Source of the DNA: Fasciola hepatica
Taxonomy: Eukaryota > Platyhelminthes > Trematoda > Plagiorchiida > Fasciolidae
Reading direction: 5' to 3'
Assembly: GCA_948099385.1 (NCBI GenBank)
Contig: CANUEZ040000151.1
Location: 3,542,001 to 3,606,000 of the forward strand
Length of the DNA: 64,000 bases
The notes beneath the pieces are model-generated. The model searched no databases and was not told the DNA's origin. It saw only the letters and a program-made list of their open reading frames with translations. Shown here one piece after another: positions 13,301 through 26,700 of this stretch. Position 1 is the first letter of the stretch. Each line of letters begins with the position of its first letter. Made by a program: the position numbers and the translations under genes.

Positions 13301-14627
13301 GGCACAAGTTAAAGGTAAGCATGTCACTTACTAAACTGTATAGTATAGGGGAATCAATAAGTTAGTAACTTCACATTACAGCCCAAAAGAAGAAGGGAAA
13401 CCGCTTGTCATGCGACGCACCGGAAAAGAATATCGTACAGAGCAGTTACTTTCAAATCTGGTTGGTCCACTAAGGTTTATGCAAAGATGCTTTGCGACAT
13501 TCACCTTGTCAACCGGAACGCGTGCTAAACAAGGCACTGTAGAAATGTGACTGATATTTTCACGGGGAGGAGGGGGGGGGATGAGTCTAAATTTGGAATG
13601 TGCAGAGGAATGAGAACAACAAACAGACGAGTCATCGTACAGAACATGGGTGGGTTTCGCGAGAAATTCCACGGCGACTGTTTCACAAGCTGTAATGCTT
13701 AAATCACGTACTTCGGAGAAAAGAGAGCTTAGGGTATCCAAGACTCACGACTGATAATAGCCAACCCACATTGTAAAGTGAGCAAATCTAAGTAGACCAG
13801 GAAGGATTTAGGGAGATCAGTTGAGTAGGATTATAATGTATTCATGAACAAAAACTACCTTAGTCGGGAAATTTGTAAAGACCCGCAACAGCCTTTTGCA
13901 ACGTCTAGAATACGGGACAACAACTGTAAATCTGTGCTGGTTGTTTTGCACATTGGAGAAAGAGGAACGAGAAAGAGGAGGGGGGTGGGGAAATACACTC
14001 AACCCATTTGGTATTGTTGAGTAGTAAACCGGAATGGGATGAAAAGTACTGAATATTTCACGAGTTCTCAGAATGCGCGACATAGTCGGTGTAATTGTAA
14101 ATGGACTGGCAGAGCTTACAGTCACTGGCTTGATGAAAACGTGATGCAGGTAGTCCGGTGAACAAGTCACTAGTATCAGCCGTGAAAAGATGACGAGAAA
14201 GGATGCCACGGTAAAAACACCAGAGCTGTCCATTAGGGCACTCGACAAACTCGTAATAACTTGAGTACTTTCAGTTCCATTGGAAATGATGAAGTAGGAA
14301 AGCCAACGGGCTCCAACGTTTAAATAATTAAAGATGGGGGAACCAAATCAAAAGCACAAGACCAGTCTAGGAAGAAACAGTGAATCGGTTTCATGGAACC
14401 AGTTAGCTGTTTGAAATGAAACGGTAAAGTGAGGCAATTGCTTCCCAAGTGTATATGTTGAATTTGTGTGCAAAGGGATGGGGGGTCATCTGGAACCACA
14501 AACGAGAGAAGCAATCAACTGAGGACAGCTCATTCGGGCTACTTGAGCGCATAGACCCTGACGACGGTAGGATGATAAGGTTTTTAAAAAAGGTAAGAAA
14601 TAGAACGTTTAGGAGCAGGCCTCATTC
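10346..14627. other. No gene recognised
   Basis: Several frames of 100-143 codons lie here on both strands (for example 13376-13741 and 13817-14248, minus), but none shows a recognisable motif. They have biased composition and no linked splice sites that I trust. A minus-strand B-box-like sequence near 10508-10520 hints at another tRNA-derived SINE fragment. Confidence 0.35.
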
Positions 14628-15015
14628 TTACTGGTTTCTGGTAAGTGGACGTGCAACAAAATTGAGAAGAACGGATGACCAGCTGTCTAGATTTACATTA
14701 GAAGCTCTTCTAGAAATTTGACTAGTCCTGAACACTTCTTTTGAAGAAAACGGCTCTGTTTCTGGAGGAAAAATAAAGTTTTCCAGGGTGTCTGTAGAGA
14801 GATAAATAAACTTGGCGTTTGGGCTGTCGGGGTCTATCTCCTTGACCCGCACCGCTGTTCGCATATCATCCGGATTCGGTGCCAAAAAATATTTCTCTCT
14901 GCAGTATCGAAGAACCGGTAGACAAAGGACGCATATAACTTTTATACATCCTATTTGATCAGGAAAGAGTAATTTTTCATAGGAGCCTGGTAGAGTTGCA
15001 TAAGTGTGTTCTTTT
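14628..15015 (-). other. Unidentified open frame, possible exon
   Basis: The minus-strand frame is open from just after a stop at 15016-15018 down to a stop at 14628-14630, about 128 codons. It has a protein-like composition: a hydrophobic stretch (IKVICVLCLPVL), then a polar segment (APNPDDMRTAVRVKEIDPD) and FIYLSTDTLENFIFPP. A possible splice acceptor (CTGCAG near 14900) and donor (CCA|GTAAGA near 14638) would make an exon of about 260 bases. It matches no family I know. It could be an exon of an unseen host gene downstream of the death-domain gene, or a retroelement piece. Confidence 0.3.
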
Positions 15016-16640
15016 CATCTTGTCAGATGTTTTGCCGTAAAGAGGCTATTTTACCTTTGTTAAACAGTTTTGTCTTCCTAGGACAACATAAATCAAATAG
15101 TACGTCCAGGGTCAAATGAGCAGCAGGAACATTGCAAAAATACCAGAAGAAAACAGGAAGGAAACTTTCAAGGATTTCAACTCTGACCGTTTTTTTTTTC
15201 TTTCCAGAGTTAACTTTGAGTGCTTCGAATTACCATGCCATAACAAGATCCCGAGAAAGGCCTGGGAAATGGGCAACAAGCCAGAAGCTTCAGCCGTTGT
15301 CAGCGGACGGTAAAAGGCAGTGGAGTAGATGAAGGATGGTTTGTATTGAAACAAGGTCGACCACGTTTTCGTAATGGAGCGACACCGGACACGATGCTAT
15401 CTAGGGAAGCTAGGATTCAACCATGTGCAAGCAGAGCAGTCAAAAGTGTGTTTTCCAAATGTCGGAAACCAGCGGTCATTACTGGAAGCAGACAAATAGT
15501 GAGCAGTCTAGTGGTATCGAACAACATACGAAAGGCCTACAGCTAAGTACTAGTTAGTTGTGTTTATCTACAATAACTTTCGTTCGTGAGTTTACACGTT
15601 CAAACTCAGTCTTCTTCAGATCGTTACAGACCTTTCGTCGTTTCCTTGTGACGAGTGACCAGCGCGCTGAAAGTGAATAAATTTCTGGTCTGACAGTAGT
15701 GAAACATGATTACTCGTTGGTACAGATAATCTCTTTTGTAGCTGGCAAGTTTCGAGATTTGCTGCTGACAATTCTGTCTAAAAACTGCATTCTCCCTGGT
15801 TGGGATTACAAAGAAATCAGTTTAACAGAAATCAAGTGGGAGGAAAGTGGACGAATGAGTAAAACCCCCAAGACAATGCATCAACCGCGGACACTATTGG
15901 AATCTAATTGGGTATGAAGCCGTCAACGAATAGGTCGCTGCCTCTCTGGGAGCAAAAGAGAGCTATTTACAGATTACTGATCACAGTGCTTCGAACTAAC
16001 AAGAACGTACGGGGACATCCAACAACTATACAGTCAGCACTGTTGAAGAAGAAAGAGTAGAAAAGTATAGACTTGATAAACCACAAGGAACCGATGTATC
16101 TTACCACATCACCTCCTCTTCGATTTGTGCACTGTTTTCTAATGAGGATGATGAAAGAACCCAAATTTCTCTCCACAAAGGGCTCGTCTTCAGTTCAATT
16201 TAATCAAGATTCATGTATGGTTTGAGTGAATCCAAGTGTCCAGAACATTGGTTACAAACATCTTTCCACATGGGAGCTGAATAGTGTAAATGGTCAACGC
16301 AGGGGTTACTCAGCTGAGAGCGGCCTACCAATTAGCACTCTTGCGTCTGATACTCCAGCTTAGTTTTGGTCGGTTTACGCAAAAACGAGTTGCGGATGTT
16401 GAAACAGAACATAGTGTGTCTCTATTCTGCGTAAAAATTCCCTTCTGGTAGTGTATTCAGGGTGGTATGAAAGTGATAGTGAAAAGGATTCCAAGGTGAC
16501 AGGGGTCCACCACGATCCTCACAATGGAACTGAACCCCGAAAGTGCATTTGTGGCATACTAAACTCTGTTAACAAGTAAAACGATTTCTCTAGTAGAAAA
16601 ACTTTTTGTTGTGTTTCCATTTCCATTGTATTCTTGAGAC
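15016..16640. other. No gene recognised
   Basis: Only short frames without motifs, including overlapping 60-80 codon frames at 15.1-15.5 kb that shadow each other. Confidence 0.4.
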
Positions 16641-16849
16641 TGGTAAGATATATTTTGAGAGTGTATGGACAGACATATCGTTCGCAGACGGCCTGGTTCG
16701 TATAGCGGACAGCATGTCTTCATCAGTCCAGAATCAAGAGCAAAGTTGGACTCAGCGAAGCTAATCTGTGATTTGGCAAGCAAGCAGTACGTTATCACTT
16801 CCCCAGAGTCGGGGGCAAATTTGAAGCCAGAGAAGCCTAGCGAAAGGCC

Positions 16850-17115
16850 AATCACATGGCTTTTAGTTGTCTGGACGGGCCAGATTCGAATCAACCAATC
16901 GGGTTGCAATCGCACCAACCAGTCAGAACTGGACATTCAATCGACATCCAGTCCGCCTTCAGAGTCGTCTACCGTGTCCCACAACACGTGTCTGGAGCGG
17001 TTAGGCTCTGGATACTGGCAACTGCCGAGGCAATTATCATTTGTCTCTCGAACCGTGAGCTTTGCATGCGGCAAAAATTAGTTCAAGCACTCCAAATCCC
17101 GTGGTCAGCAGTCAA
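16850..17115 (+). pseudogene. Penelope-like element endonuclease C-terminus
   Basis: A 97-codon frame carries VRTGHSIDIQSAFRVVYRV (16918-16974), then ILATAEAIIICL, then LVQALQIPW (about 17078-17104). The same order of motifs occurs in three other places in this window, one of which (28.3 kb) is joined to a GIY-YIG nuclease motif, so I read it as the C-terminal end of a PLE endonuclease. The copy is 5'-truncated: no GIY-YIG core or RT is found upstream. The upstream segment (16840-16910) contains CCAATC boxes. Confidence 0.65.
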
Positions 17116-20100
17116 CTGTGTTACGCAGGCACGCGTGTCAGTGACGTAAGCTAATTATCGCCAATTACATAATCTGGTCATTCACACGGGTTTCCGTCCC
17201 CTCTCATCCTTATTTCTCCGTACCGACTTAGTGAGACTTTTTCCAACTCTTCTCATTAATTCGTCGTCATATAAAGGTGATTGCAACGGCTTAAGAATGA
17301 AATTACCGAAAACATATGTTCGTGTACAATTCGTGTTCTGATTTTTCTATCAAATACGGCTTTAGAAACAGTCTGTTCTACAGGAATTTGAACTAACTGA
17401 CCCCCAAAATTCGCAATATCTAAGTCTCGTTCGATGCCCGACGTTTTATAGGCCACGTGAACTCAAAAACAATCAGACTACCATTGATTAAATGGAAAAA
17501 CTGAGAGCTATAATAAACGCTAACACGGACAAAGAACGTTAAAATGGTTTTGGCCATATTAAGTTAAGCGTAACGAGTGTAGTATGCAAAGATCAGCACC
17601 TTCCGTGGAGGTTGCTCGTGTTCCACCGGCAAAATACAAAAACGGCAGAAAGCTCCATGAGCACAAAGTCTCAGTCAGGGCATCAACAGGATCCTACACT
17701 TACATTTATCGAACACCAATACGACTTCCAACAGCCTGGTCACTACACAAGCATAACAAGCAAAACAAGAATTAATGGAGAACTCGCCTGGTTAGGCTGA
17801 AAAATAGGCAAAACACTATTCGCTATTTTCCAAGTAAGTGCAATCTTTCCTCACTCGCATGTGAACCCAGTTTTTTCGGGATTCGGGCGCTAAGCCGAAT
17901 CGTGCTTTCGCGATATCAGAAGCACCATTTGCCAGACAACCTCAACCCATTTGTATGGTTTTACTGGAAATAATTACACCAGGTTGGCGAATTTGTACTC
18001 GGAGTAATACACCATATCTGGGTGATTTGAATGAGTTAAAGCGACCGAAGGAAGAATGTGATTCTAGGAAATCAGGCTTTTCCCTGACTATCGGTCTTCA
18101 TTTCACTGGTCCTTGACAGTGACCAATTTGTTATAGCTATTCTGAGGTTCTTTTCGGTTTGAAATAAAACTGGAAACCATGGAACCCAGAATCTGGTAAA
18201 AATCTCTCGAAGACTATTAATTTTTATTTTTGCCATTCAGATACCTAAACTTAAAACAAGTCTTTTCCAGTTCTGGCGAATCGGAATACGTGCTATGCAT
18301 ATATCTCTAGTTTCTTTATCAAGAATCTAAAAGTGGAAAATAAACTTCCCTACACCGTCTGAAGGCAGTGTTTTGCGAACTGTTTTGGTGAGAAAGTCAG
18401 TGCTTCACGTGAAAAGATTTACGCGTTTCATGTTGTAGTGTAATTTTTTTCAGGGTCCGAAACGATAACAGAATTACCCTATTCTAACTCGCTGACCGTC
18501 TATTGATCCCTGATTATTGGCTGCCACACCTACACACGCGCACGAAGCTTACATCTGACAGAACCGTACCATCCAATCATAGTTTGCCACGCATCGGACG
18601 GCCTTGGTCGATTTTCGGTAAATGCTTATTTGAGCTTTTATAAACGAATTTCATGCCCTCTGTTCTTTCCCGTTAATCACGAATACAATAGATGTTGCTT
18701 TTTCCGCAAATACGTCAAGGATAGAAACGATGAAATTCGTCGTCAGATGACTTACGGATAGCAATGTAAACTTTGGGAATCTAACTTAAATCGTCCGGGA
18801 ATTCTCGGTGAAAGGTGCGCATAAATTCTTCCCCCAGTTGCCGTTGCTTCTTCCCACCACTAATGATCGGAAGTCAAAAACTGAAACTTTTTAATTTTAG
18901 CCTTGGTACGAATGAAATCCGAAGCAATTATATTTTCCGTATAGCTCACCAAAACCGAGATAAGGCACTGTCGCGCGTTGTTTACAAGAAAAAAGACACG
19001 AACTGGCCAGCAGAAAAAAGGTATTCCATGTCCGTAAGACGATACCGAAGTGCAATAACGATCCGTGAAATCGATAGCCCCGGAACTGTGCCGATCGATA
19101 TCCTCGAAGTACCAGATATCACGATCAGTTTACTTTCGATTTGTCCAAAACATCAACAGGCAAAAATCGTCAATCTCAGTAAACAGAAATGAGGAAACCG
19201 CTAACCCAATTGTCATTAGGCGCATCCTCGAGGAGGCTAACGGCTCAGTGAAATCCATTTACAGTCAATCAACTAGGGAGTTAGAAAGGAGAAAAAAATC
19301 CGTCGAGAGTATTCGCTCCAATTCCATCTGTGCCTTTGTGACACTGATATGGGTCGTACATCAGTGAAGTAAACTGTGTGCATGGTACCATCATTCGCTT
19401 GGGCTCAATCATATTGGTTCTGGCGTAGTACGCGTTCATTTAATGAAGCTTAGAATTGCATCTGATTCTATTCAAATATCTGTAACCACCATCCAATTAT
19501 CCCGACCTACCGGGTCGATGGAAAAAGGCTCGGATGTTTTCACTACCATTAAACCCTGATCTTGTTGAGCCATAACAATGTGTACTTCCTCTGTGTTTAT
19601 CAAGGTCACTGGCTGCATACACACACACACGCACGCACGTTGTGATCGTTGCTGTTCATCCCGGTTGTCCCTGTTTCTCACTTTCCACAGATTACCAAAT
19701 GTGGAGAACAATGTTTCCATTGAACTTCAGTTCTCGAGGTACACCGAGCATCATATGGCGGCGCATTGTGACCACCTTACTTGAATAGTTTTTCATCTGC
19801 TTCGGCCGAAAAAGGTTTTAACTATCCTCCCCAGGATGTTGGGCTTGTTATGTGCTCATTATGCACATGCTCTGAATTGTTTGGGTTGCCAACTAACTAT
19901 CGACATTTGCGCGCACAGCTGGTGAATCCGGATAGAAAAACGTCTCCTTTCAACGGGCATAGGCACATCAAAGCACTACCTTCGGACACCGATTTGCATT
20001 TGAAAGTAAACGAAAATAATTAGCCAATTAGTCTATGCCATGGTCCATGCACACCTGTACGACTTAACTATGTCAGATGAGAAAGTTTTGCACTGTAGTG

Positions 20101-21465
20101 AGATAAAATGTAAAACCGGAGAGAAACAATAAACAGTCAACTCAACCTCACAATATTGGCGCAAACCCAGGAAAATAACTTGCATGTGATTTACAACACC
20201 GATTACTATCAAATGGTCAAGTAGTATTTCTCTTCATAGGGATACTTTTGAGTTGATCAGAGGTTAGTAACGTAGCAAGTAACAATTCGGAAAGACCAGC
20301 TCTGACTCGGTATCGTCGTTCGAGTCATCAACGAATGTCAGCTTTGTGCAGTATTTCATCTCGCATAATAAGCAAATCTACGGAGATTATGATTCCATGC
20401 TGGAACTGATCACTTAGTCCCAATGTGAAGGTTGTTCCTTATCCGTCTATCGGCGTTGGGCACCTGCGAAGATGTCCGAAGTCGGAATGAAAGAGTGTGT
20501 AAGAGACGACTTGTTTACCTTTAAAGATACTGATTCACATGATGTAGTGATTTCATGAAACAGATCTCTGCGGGCCAGTACGAAAATATACAGAACTCAG
20601 TTTTACGGGTTCATGTTACTGATACCGAAGAGCCTAACGTAAATGAAACAGCCTTACAGTGCATCATTGGCGAGCTGGACTTTGGCACGGCACGATGAAT
20701 CGCCAATTGTAGACATATGGTACTTCCCATCAACTAGTGCACTCATGCAAAGAATTTCCCGGGACAGTGATTCAAGATGGCTTATTTATGTTCACGATGA
20801 GCAGTATCATTTGAATTACGAAATACGGTTGAGCACATTTCATGAAATTTGAGTTTGTCTAGAGGTGATTGGTTGTTTACCACGATGGGATTATAACCAA
20901 CGCATGAACGGCACCCACGTGCCATATCAGCTCTTGTGCTCCACCAGTGGAACTGCGCGGCCGTCCCGACCCTCACCGGGGTTGCTTCGTAGTCCAGCTT
21001 CTGTGCGTGGGTATGAATCTTACCGAAATCAAGAACTTTTCACGCATGGTTCAATTCATCATTTCGGTTGACTGTGGCCTATATATCACTGATTTCTAGA
21101 TGGCTCTGGGGCAGGAAAATGCGTATCCTCAACCCGGCTGAGCAGTTTTATGGAAAGATATGCTGTCAGTTTCCCAATTTCGTGCAAAGAAGAACATCGA
21201 AAATTTCCATTGAAAACCACTGCGAATTCAAGATATGGAAGACGATCCTGAAGATTCATTTACTTCCCTCGGTTCAATTCACCGGCAGGTTCGAATAATC
21301 AAGGTAGTAAAAACTACCTACTAACCAATAAGAGGATTTTTCCTCATCTAAAAATGAGGTATTGACTGCGTGAACAAAATATCTCCCAAAACATATTCGT
21401 TTCAAACCACCTGACTGCACCCGGTTGGAAGTGTGGAGAAATGTTCCCGGCTCGTTTCTAATCGA
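17116..21465. other. No gene recognised
   Basis: The longest frame (18815-19192 plus) has no domain. A segment at 18480-18660 contains two CCAAT-type boxes (an ATTGG at about 18516 and a CCAATC at about 18571) followed by a TATA-like TTTTATAAAC (about 18637). This resembles the promoter part of the CCAAT-rich elements at 8.1 and 21.5 kb. A short CA/CG-rich microsatellite lies at 19617-19640. Confidence 0.35.
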
Positions 21466-21790
21466 CGGCTTGGTTCAATGAAACATTCGGCACATGATCG
21501 ACTGACCAGAATCGCCGACAAGATCAGAGCGAGTCAGGCGACCAATGGATCAGTCAGCGGTTAACATTCGACCAGAGCCGAATCAACCAATCCGGGCACA
21601 GCCAGATAAACCAGCCAGATAGGGCCGTTTAGATCTATCGGTAGGGCCAATAAGCTTTTATGCACGGTTTTGGTTACGACGAGTGCATATATTATAAAAG
21701 CAATGTATTCTATACCAATATAACGAAATTGGTTATGAGGCAGAACTGAGTTCTCACTAGAGTTAGTAGAACGGAACAAAACAGGAAGCA
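21466..21790 (+). mobile_element. CCAAT-rich non-coding element with shared 3' hairpin tail
   Basis: CCAAT boxes occur at about 21541 and 21587, followed by TTTTATGC at about 21656. The 3' tail (GAGGCAGAACTGAGTTCTCAC, then GAGTTAGTAGAACGG) at 21736-21780 matches the tails at 8.5, 30.6, 42.0 and 52.6 kb. The body differs from the other copies. No coding frame is supported. Confidence 0.5.
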
Positions 21791-23027
21791 TTTCTAAGCT
21801 GATATCCAGTGATGTTTCATCGAGCTATGCATCTGAAGTCACCCCATTTCCAATTGACATGCATCGGTGACTGAGTGAACGAAGCTCAAGCCGGGTTTGA
21901 TTATTATGAAGCTGTTTATAATCTATCAAAAAGAACCCACCAGTTTCCTTAACTACTCCATTTGTGAGTCATTTCTTTCAAATCTTCACCTTGGTTGTTT
22001 TTCTTGTCATTGCAAAAAAGCTGTTTAACACTTTTCACGAGCTAGGTCACTTTTAAGTATCTTCTAACTCATTTCTCGAATAGATTTCAAGACCATGTAA
22101 TCGACTACACATTTGCACTGTTTTTCTATAGGCTTCATTGGGGTTACGGTGTGACGAAGGCAACCCCGGACGTATTCTGCTAGGGTTGGTCAATAAATAC
22201 ACAGCAGGCGGAATTTTCTGAAATGCTTCCCTCCCGATAGTTTTTACTGTCAAAGAAATCCAGGACTAAGGTGACTCGTAACGTAGTGACAATTGTTTCC
22301 GTGGTAATAGTAGACACACCTCATACCAGACACGAATTTCCAGCAGGCCTCAAGTTTTCTTGAAAAAAGTCCAAAACAAGTCGTCAGGACAAACTGTTCG
22401 AGTGGACGGGTTCGGTATGCATAAAATAGTTCTCGTTGAGGGAACTATCTTGAAGCTTTCTCGACTTGACTGTCGCAAAAAGATGAACTCTTTTCTCACT
22501 TGTTTTTTGGTGCTTCTAGAAGCTTTTTCCTCGTCATTTTCAAAGTGTGAGCTCGACTGTCGGCTATAGATACGATGCTTAAACGCTATTGGGAACCGAT
22601 TGTCTATCAGACCTAAACTTTTCTGACAACCATTTTTGATACATTGTCCGAATAACCCGATGATGCCATGTGGGACTTGTTAAGTACAGTGAAATAGGTG
22701 AATATTTGAGAATGTTTGTGATTAAGTATGTGAGATCCTCCAGTGAAGTAGACTAGCTATTTTTGATATATGTATTATCTACAGATGCGTCGATAGCTTC
22801 TCGGAAGCACACTCCTTTGTAGATACTGCTTATGGCAAAAATACAAAATCAGGAGCATAGCGTCATCGTTCTCGAAGTTAGCTGCGTTAAACCCGCAAAT
22901 AACTAACAGATAATCACCGTTTTGATTACTCAAGGGATTCTTCTATAGGGAGCATCCATTTACGATTCTGATGCATGAATAGATTGTTGTGAACAGATTA
23001 GTCATTCATTCTGCAAAACAGCATTTG
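21791..23027. other. No gene recognised
   Basis: No motif-bearing frame, repeat partner or RNA gene was found. Confidence 0.4.
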
Positions 23028-23087
23028 GTGTGATTGACGCTAGAAATTTGGAAGATGTACCTTTCTAATTTCTAGCGTCATTCACAC
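23028..23087. repeat. 20-bp inverted repeat able to form a hairpin
   Basis: The 20 bases at 23028-23047 are the reverse complement of 23068-23087 except for one position, with a 20-base loop between. The inner 13 bases (TGACGCTAGAAAT) pair perfectly. It lies about 290 bases downstream of the stop codon of the death-domain gene. It could be a 3'-UTR structure, a minimal inverted-repeat element or a small-RNA precursor; the sequence alone cannot decide. Confidence 0.8.
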
Positions 23088-23374
23088 TACAAAGCACCGA
23101 GTTCCCCGGACCTTACAATAACTGGCTATCTCTGCTTGCTGTCTAAGAAGTGCACAGTTTGCAAGGCGTAGTGAGAAAGCTTGTCAGTATTTTATCGTTT
23201 GTCATCTCCTACGCTTCACGGTTTCGAACATAAAAAGCTTAGGATAATATTCTATGTATGTCCGTGGTCTCACTTCACATCTAGAATAATTTCACAGTTT
23301 CTCGTGTGATGTATGAAGGACCAAAAGTTTGATTCAAAACTGAATATTTTGTATTAGATAACATTTCAAAAAAT

Positions 23375-23746
23375 CTAATATACGGATGTTTGCTTTCTCA
23401 GATGAGTCAAAGCCACGGGTAGTCCGGTCACCTGTCGGTTTCGGTAGGGTTTAGTCACGTGTTCAGATTCTGCCCCGGGCGCTCCGAGAATGCGTTGGAT
23501 TGCACGCGATACTGCAGACAATGGTAAGTTCAGTTTTATTGGGTTTTCTTGCGATTCGCGTCGATGATTGTTGTCCAAAGTAGTGGATTCACCGGGGAAA
23601 TTCAGAGCTCGAGCAATACGCTCTGCTAGTGCCGTACGTCCAATTCGCTTCAGAGTATCATGAAGCATCACGGGATTGGCATAAAACGTTTGTCTGTGCC
23701 ATAAGCGAAGTGCAGCCAGTGTTAGCTCACCTTGATCGGCACGGGA
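23375..23746 (-). CDS. Exon 9, second half of death domain and C-terminal tail
   Basis: The acceptor is CCGTTTTCAG. The exon encodes ADQGELTLAALRLWHRQT and DTLKRIGRTALAERI, matching the later helices of a death domain, then a hydrophilic tail of about 75 residues ending at a TAG at 23375-23377. No canonical AATAAA was seen in the first 100 bases downstream, so the poly(A) site is unplaced. The coding frame ends here; the upstream neighbour region contains no continuation. Confidence 0.82.
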   Translation of the reverse strand, partial: SRADQGELTLAALRLWHRQTFYANPVMLHDTLKRIGRTALAERIARALNFPGESTTLDNNHRRESQENPIKLNLPLSAVSRAIQRILGAPGAESEHVTKPYRNRQVTGLPVALTHLRKQTSVY

Positions 23747-26700
23747 CTGAAAACGGGCAAGACGACACATTTTTACAAGTACATATTGTCACCTACAGTT
23801 GTGATTGAATGACCGTGATGTGTTTATGCACAATATTTATATCTCAACGCTTTTGGAAATTGGTGCTGGTCGAATTGTGTGGCTTCTTTGGCGTTTGGAT
23901 CCATGACAGGATGACTCTGATCTGACCGACTATTGATTCATGCTTGTTCGCTGACACAACTCGTCACACACACGCATACACTCACGTACGCACGTACGCA
24001 CATCACTGTGACTTTACCTAGGCCACGAATGTCTTGCTTTAGCCAATCAAACTTTGATCCTGAGTTAAACGTGCTTGTTGATTCGTTGCTGCTGAGCGGC
24101 CCTGCTTGACCGCACTCGATCGCATGTACTGCTTGTGGTTGCCCATAGATGATTCACTTGTTTGTTTGTTTGCATATTTACGTAGGTGCTTACTGATACG
24201 CTAGTAAACGGGTTTGTTGCATACTGTGTTCTCCGTGAATTAGGAACACCACAGATCGTAACTCAGTTTGGTAGTTTTGAACACCTTGCGATCCCTGAGT
24301 TCGGCGTACTGCTGTGCATTGACGGTGTCATTTCACCTGGGAGTGAAACGTTTGCGACCTAAACGCCGAGTTTAGCGATCACAAGCTGTTAAAAACAATT
24401 CTATATTCTAACCGAGGTCACTCATGACTAACACCCATAATTCGCACAAGTATATTTTGATATTTATAAATATAACTCGCAACGAACAACCGATATACAT
24501 TTGGAGATGGGTTCCGGTGATGAGCATCTACTCGTTTATCCTATTGAGTCGGCAGCTAGATCACCATGTAATTGCCGTCTGATTGATACAGTGGTGATCA
24601 CACAGAAAGCTTCGCTTTGTTTTATTGAGAAAAATGATGGGGAATGTATTCCAGTCAGATAAATTCCTCTGGTACTCACCAGTAGACGACTTAATAATAT
24701 TTTGACTCAAAAGACAATTATGATTACCAGAGGAGGGAAACATAAATGACGAAAGAACTCCCGGAGAAGTCAGTGTACATTAAATCACGAATAATCCTCA
24801 TACTTATGTCGATGGAACAAAGAAAGTGACATGCACAAGAAAGTTTGCAAGTAAAATTTCTGTTTTACCATAGAAACGTAATTGATTCTTCAAGGGAAAA
24901 CGCGGATAAGTTTCTAATATACATGCCGTAATTAGAATGCACGATTCCACTTCACTTAAATTTTAGCCTAAAAGCGGAAAAAACCATCGTAAATTTTGTG
25001 CTACAAAGAATGTGGCTAATTCCAGAAAAACAATTCTTTCAAAATGAATTTGAAGCATCAAGATAAAAGAACAGTAGTTTGCGATAATTTGCTCAGCATG
25101 ATTATAACAACACCAAACTCTATGCGAAAATCACTGGAAGCACGGCACACTGCAGAAGACTGTCGTATAATTGGGCTGGTCCAACACCAAAACTTACGGT
25201 TTCTTGGGTGATAATGAGCCATGCAGACAAATTCCACTATCTAGGAAGCTGCATTTTACCTGAAACTCAGATGTTGAATGCTGCCTTTGCGTACACCGGA
25301 AGTGTTTTTGAATTTGCTAAACTCAGTCTGCTGTGGCATCGGTAATGATATCTATGTATCCATTGCGGTTGAAGTGCGCGTAGCACCAGCTCGGCCAAAT
25401 GTTCTTCATGTTCCGTAAGCATGTGGGCGCATGATTCGCAAAGAGTATAGGTGTTCAAACACTGATGTCTTCCTAGCATTGCTCGAATCTATTGCGCACA
25501 CCACATTAGCAATGATTAAGCTAGTTGCCGAGTGTACGACATACCAAACATCAAACTAAGATGGTCGGGGCATTTTTTGCTTATGTCTCTAGATGGAATT
25601 CCTTGGCACGTAATGTTTGCTGACGTGGGAAACGTCTGGGAGATGAGTAAGGTTTTCCACTCGGTCACAAGATAGAAAGATGTTGAAAACCTAACCAGTA
25701 AACTAGATCACACACGGTGATTTAGACTATCCAACTGGGTACGAAAACACATTTCCCTCAAAACGCTTTTCTTTATTCACACAAACGGTATTTATCTACT
25801 TTATATTAATATCTAAAGTCCCATTTACACTTGTCCATGCGTTTGATTTGCTTGTCCTCCGAATGAGGCTTCCGCTGAGAGAAAACAACTGGAACAGTCG
25901 AATTCAATGCAGGTTAGTGGTTTTCGGAAACCTACCTGAACCGAACTGAACTAAACTGCACTGAGCTAAAGTAGGCATGGCACATGCTTAACTACTCTAC
26001 CACTTTCCGCCATTTTTCAATCAAGAGCGAATACATTATACAGCCCGCGGATCAGCTGGAGCGATGAACATTATTTTTCATCTTAACTGTCGTCGCTTTG
26101 AATCGTCAGCCTGACTGCCAAAAGACAGACTCGGTGCTTGGAATTTGATCTTTTCGCACTGATCAGATTAATCCAAGAGTCTGTTATTTTTTACACAAGA
26201 GCAATCCACGTAAATGCTTTTGCTGAGGAAATGTGAATCCAAACTTGTTGGTCTATTTGTCATCCTGCACCGGACCTGTAATATCACCCCAAGGGGGATT
26301 ACTTTTGGTCCAGATGGATTCGACTGGTAATTCCCCCATGATTATACTTCAAGGGGTAGAGAAAGTAGGTGAAATTTGCAAATGGGACTGATCGGAACAC
26401 AGATCCCGAATATTTATTATTCATGGAAACACATCGAGAACAAAAATATGGCCAATTTCAAAACATAAACGTTTCTTCAAACCCAGTCCGTTGAGCCGGT
26501 AGTTTGTCTGTATTTGGAAAGAGACTAATCTCGACACCTTTTCATGATACATTTTGATATATGTTTCAAAAGTATTTGATCCTGCCTTAAATAACTTCGC
26601 TTGCAAATACGTCATCCAATTTTTTATCGCGTGGAGAACAGTGTGAACGCCACACCCGACGCAGAGTGCCCACATCTTCCATGTAATTATCTTGTTACAA

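Noticed and set aside
13376..14248. Two long minus-strand frames as exons
   Set aside because: Proline/serine-rich translations without domain motifs or convincing linked splice sites.
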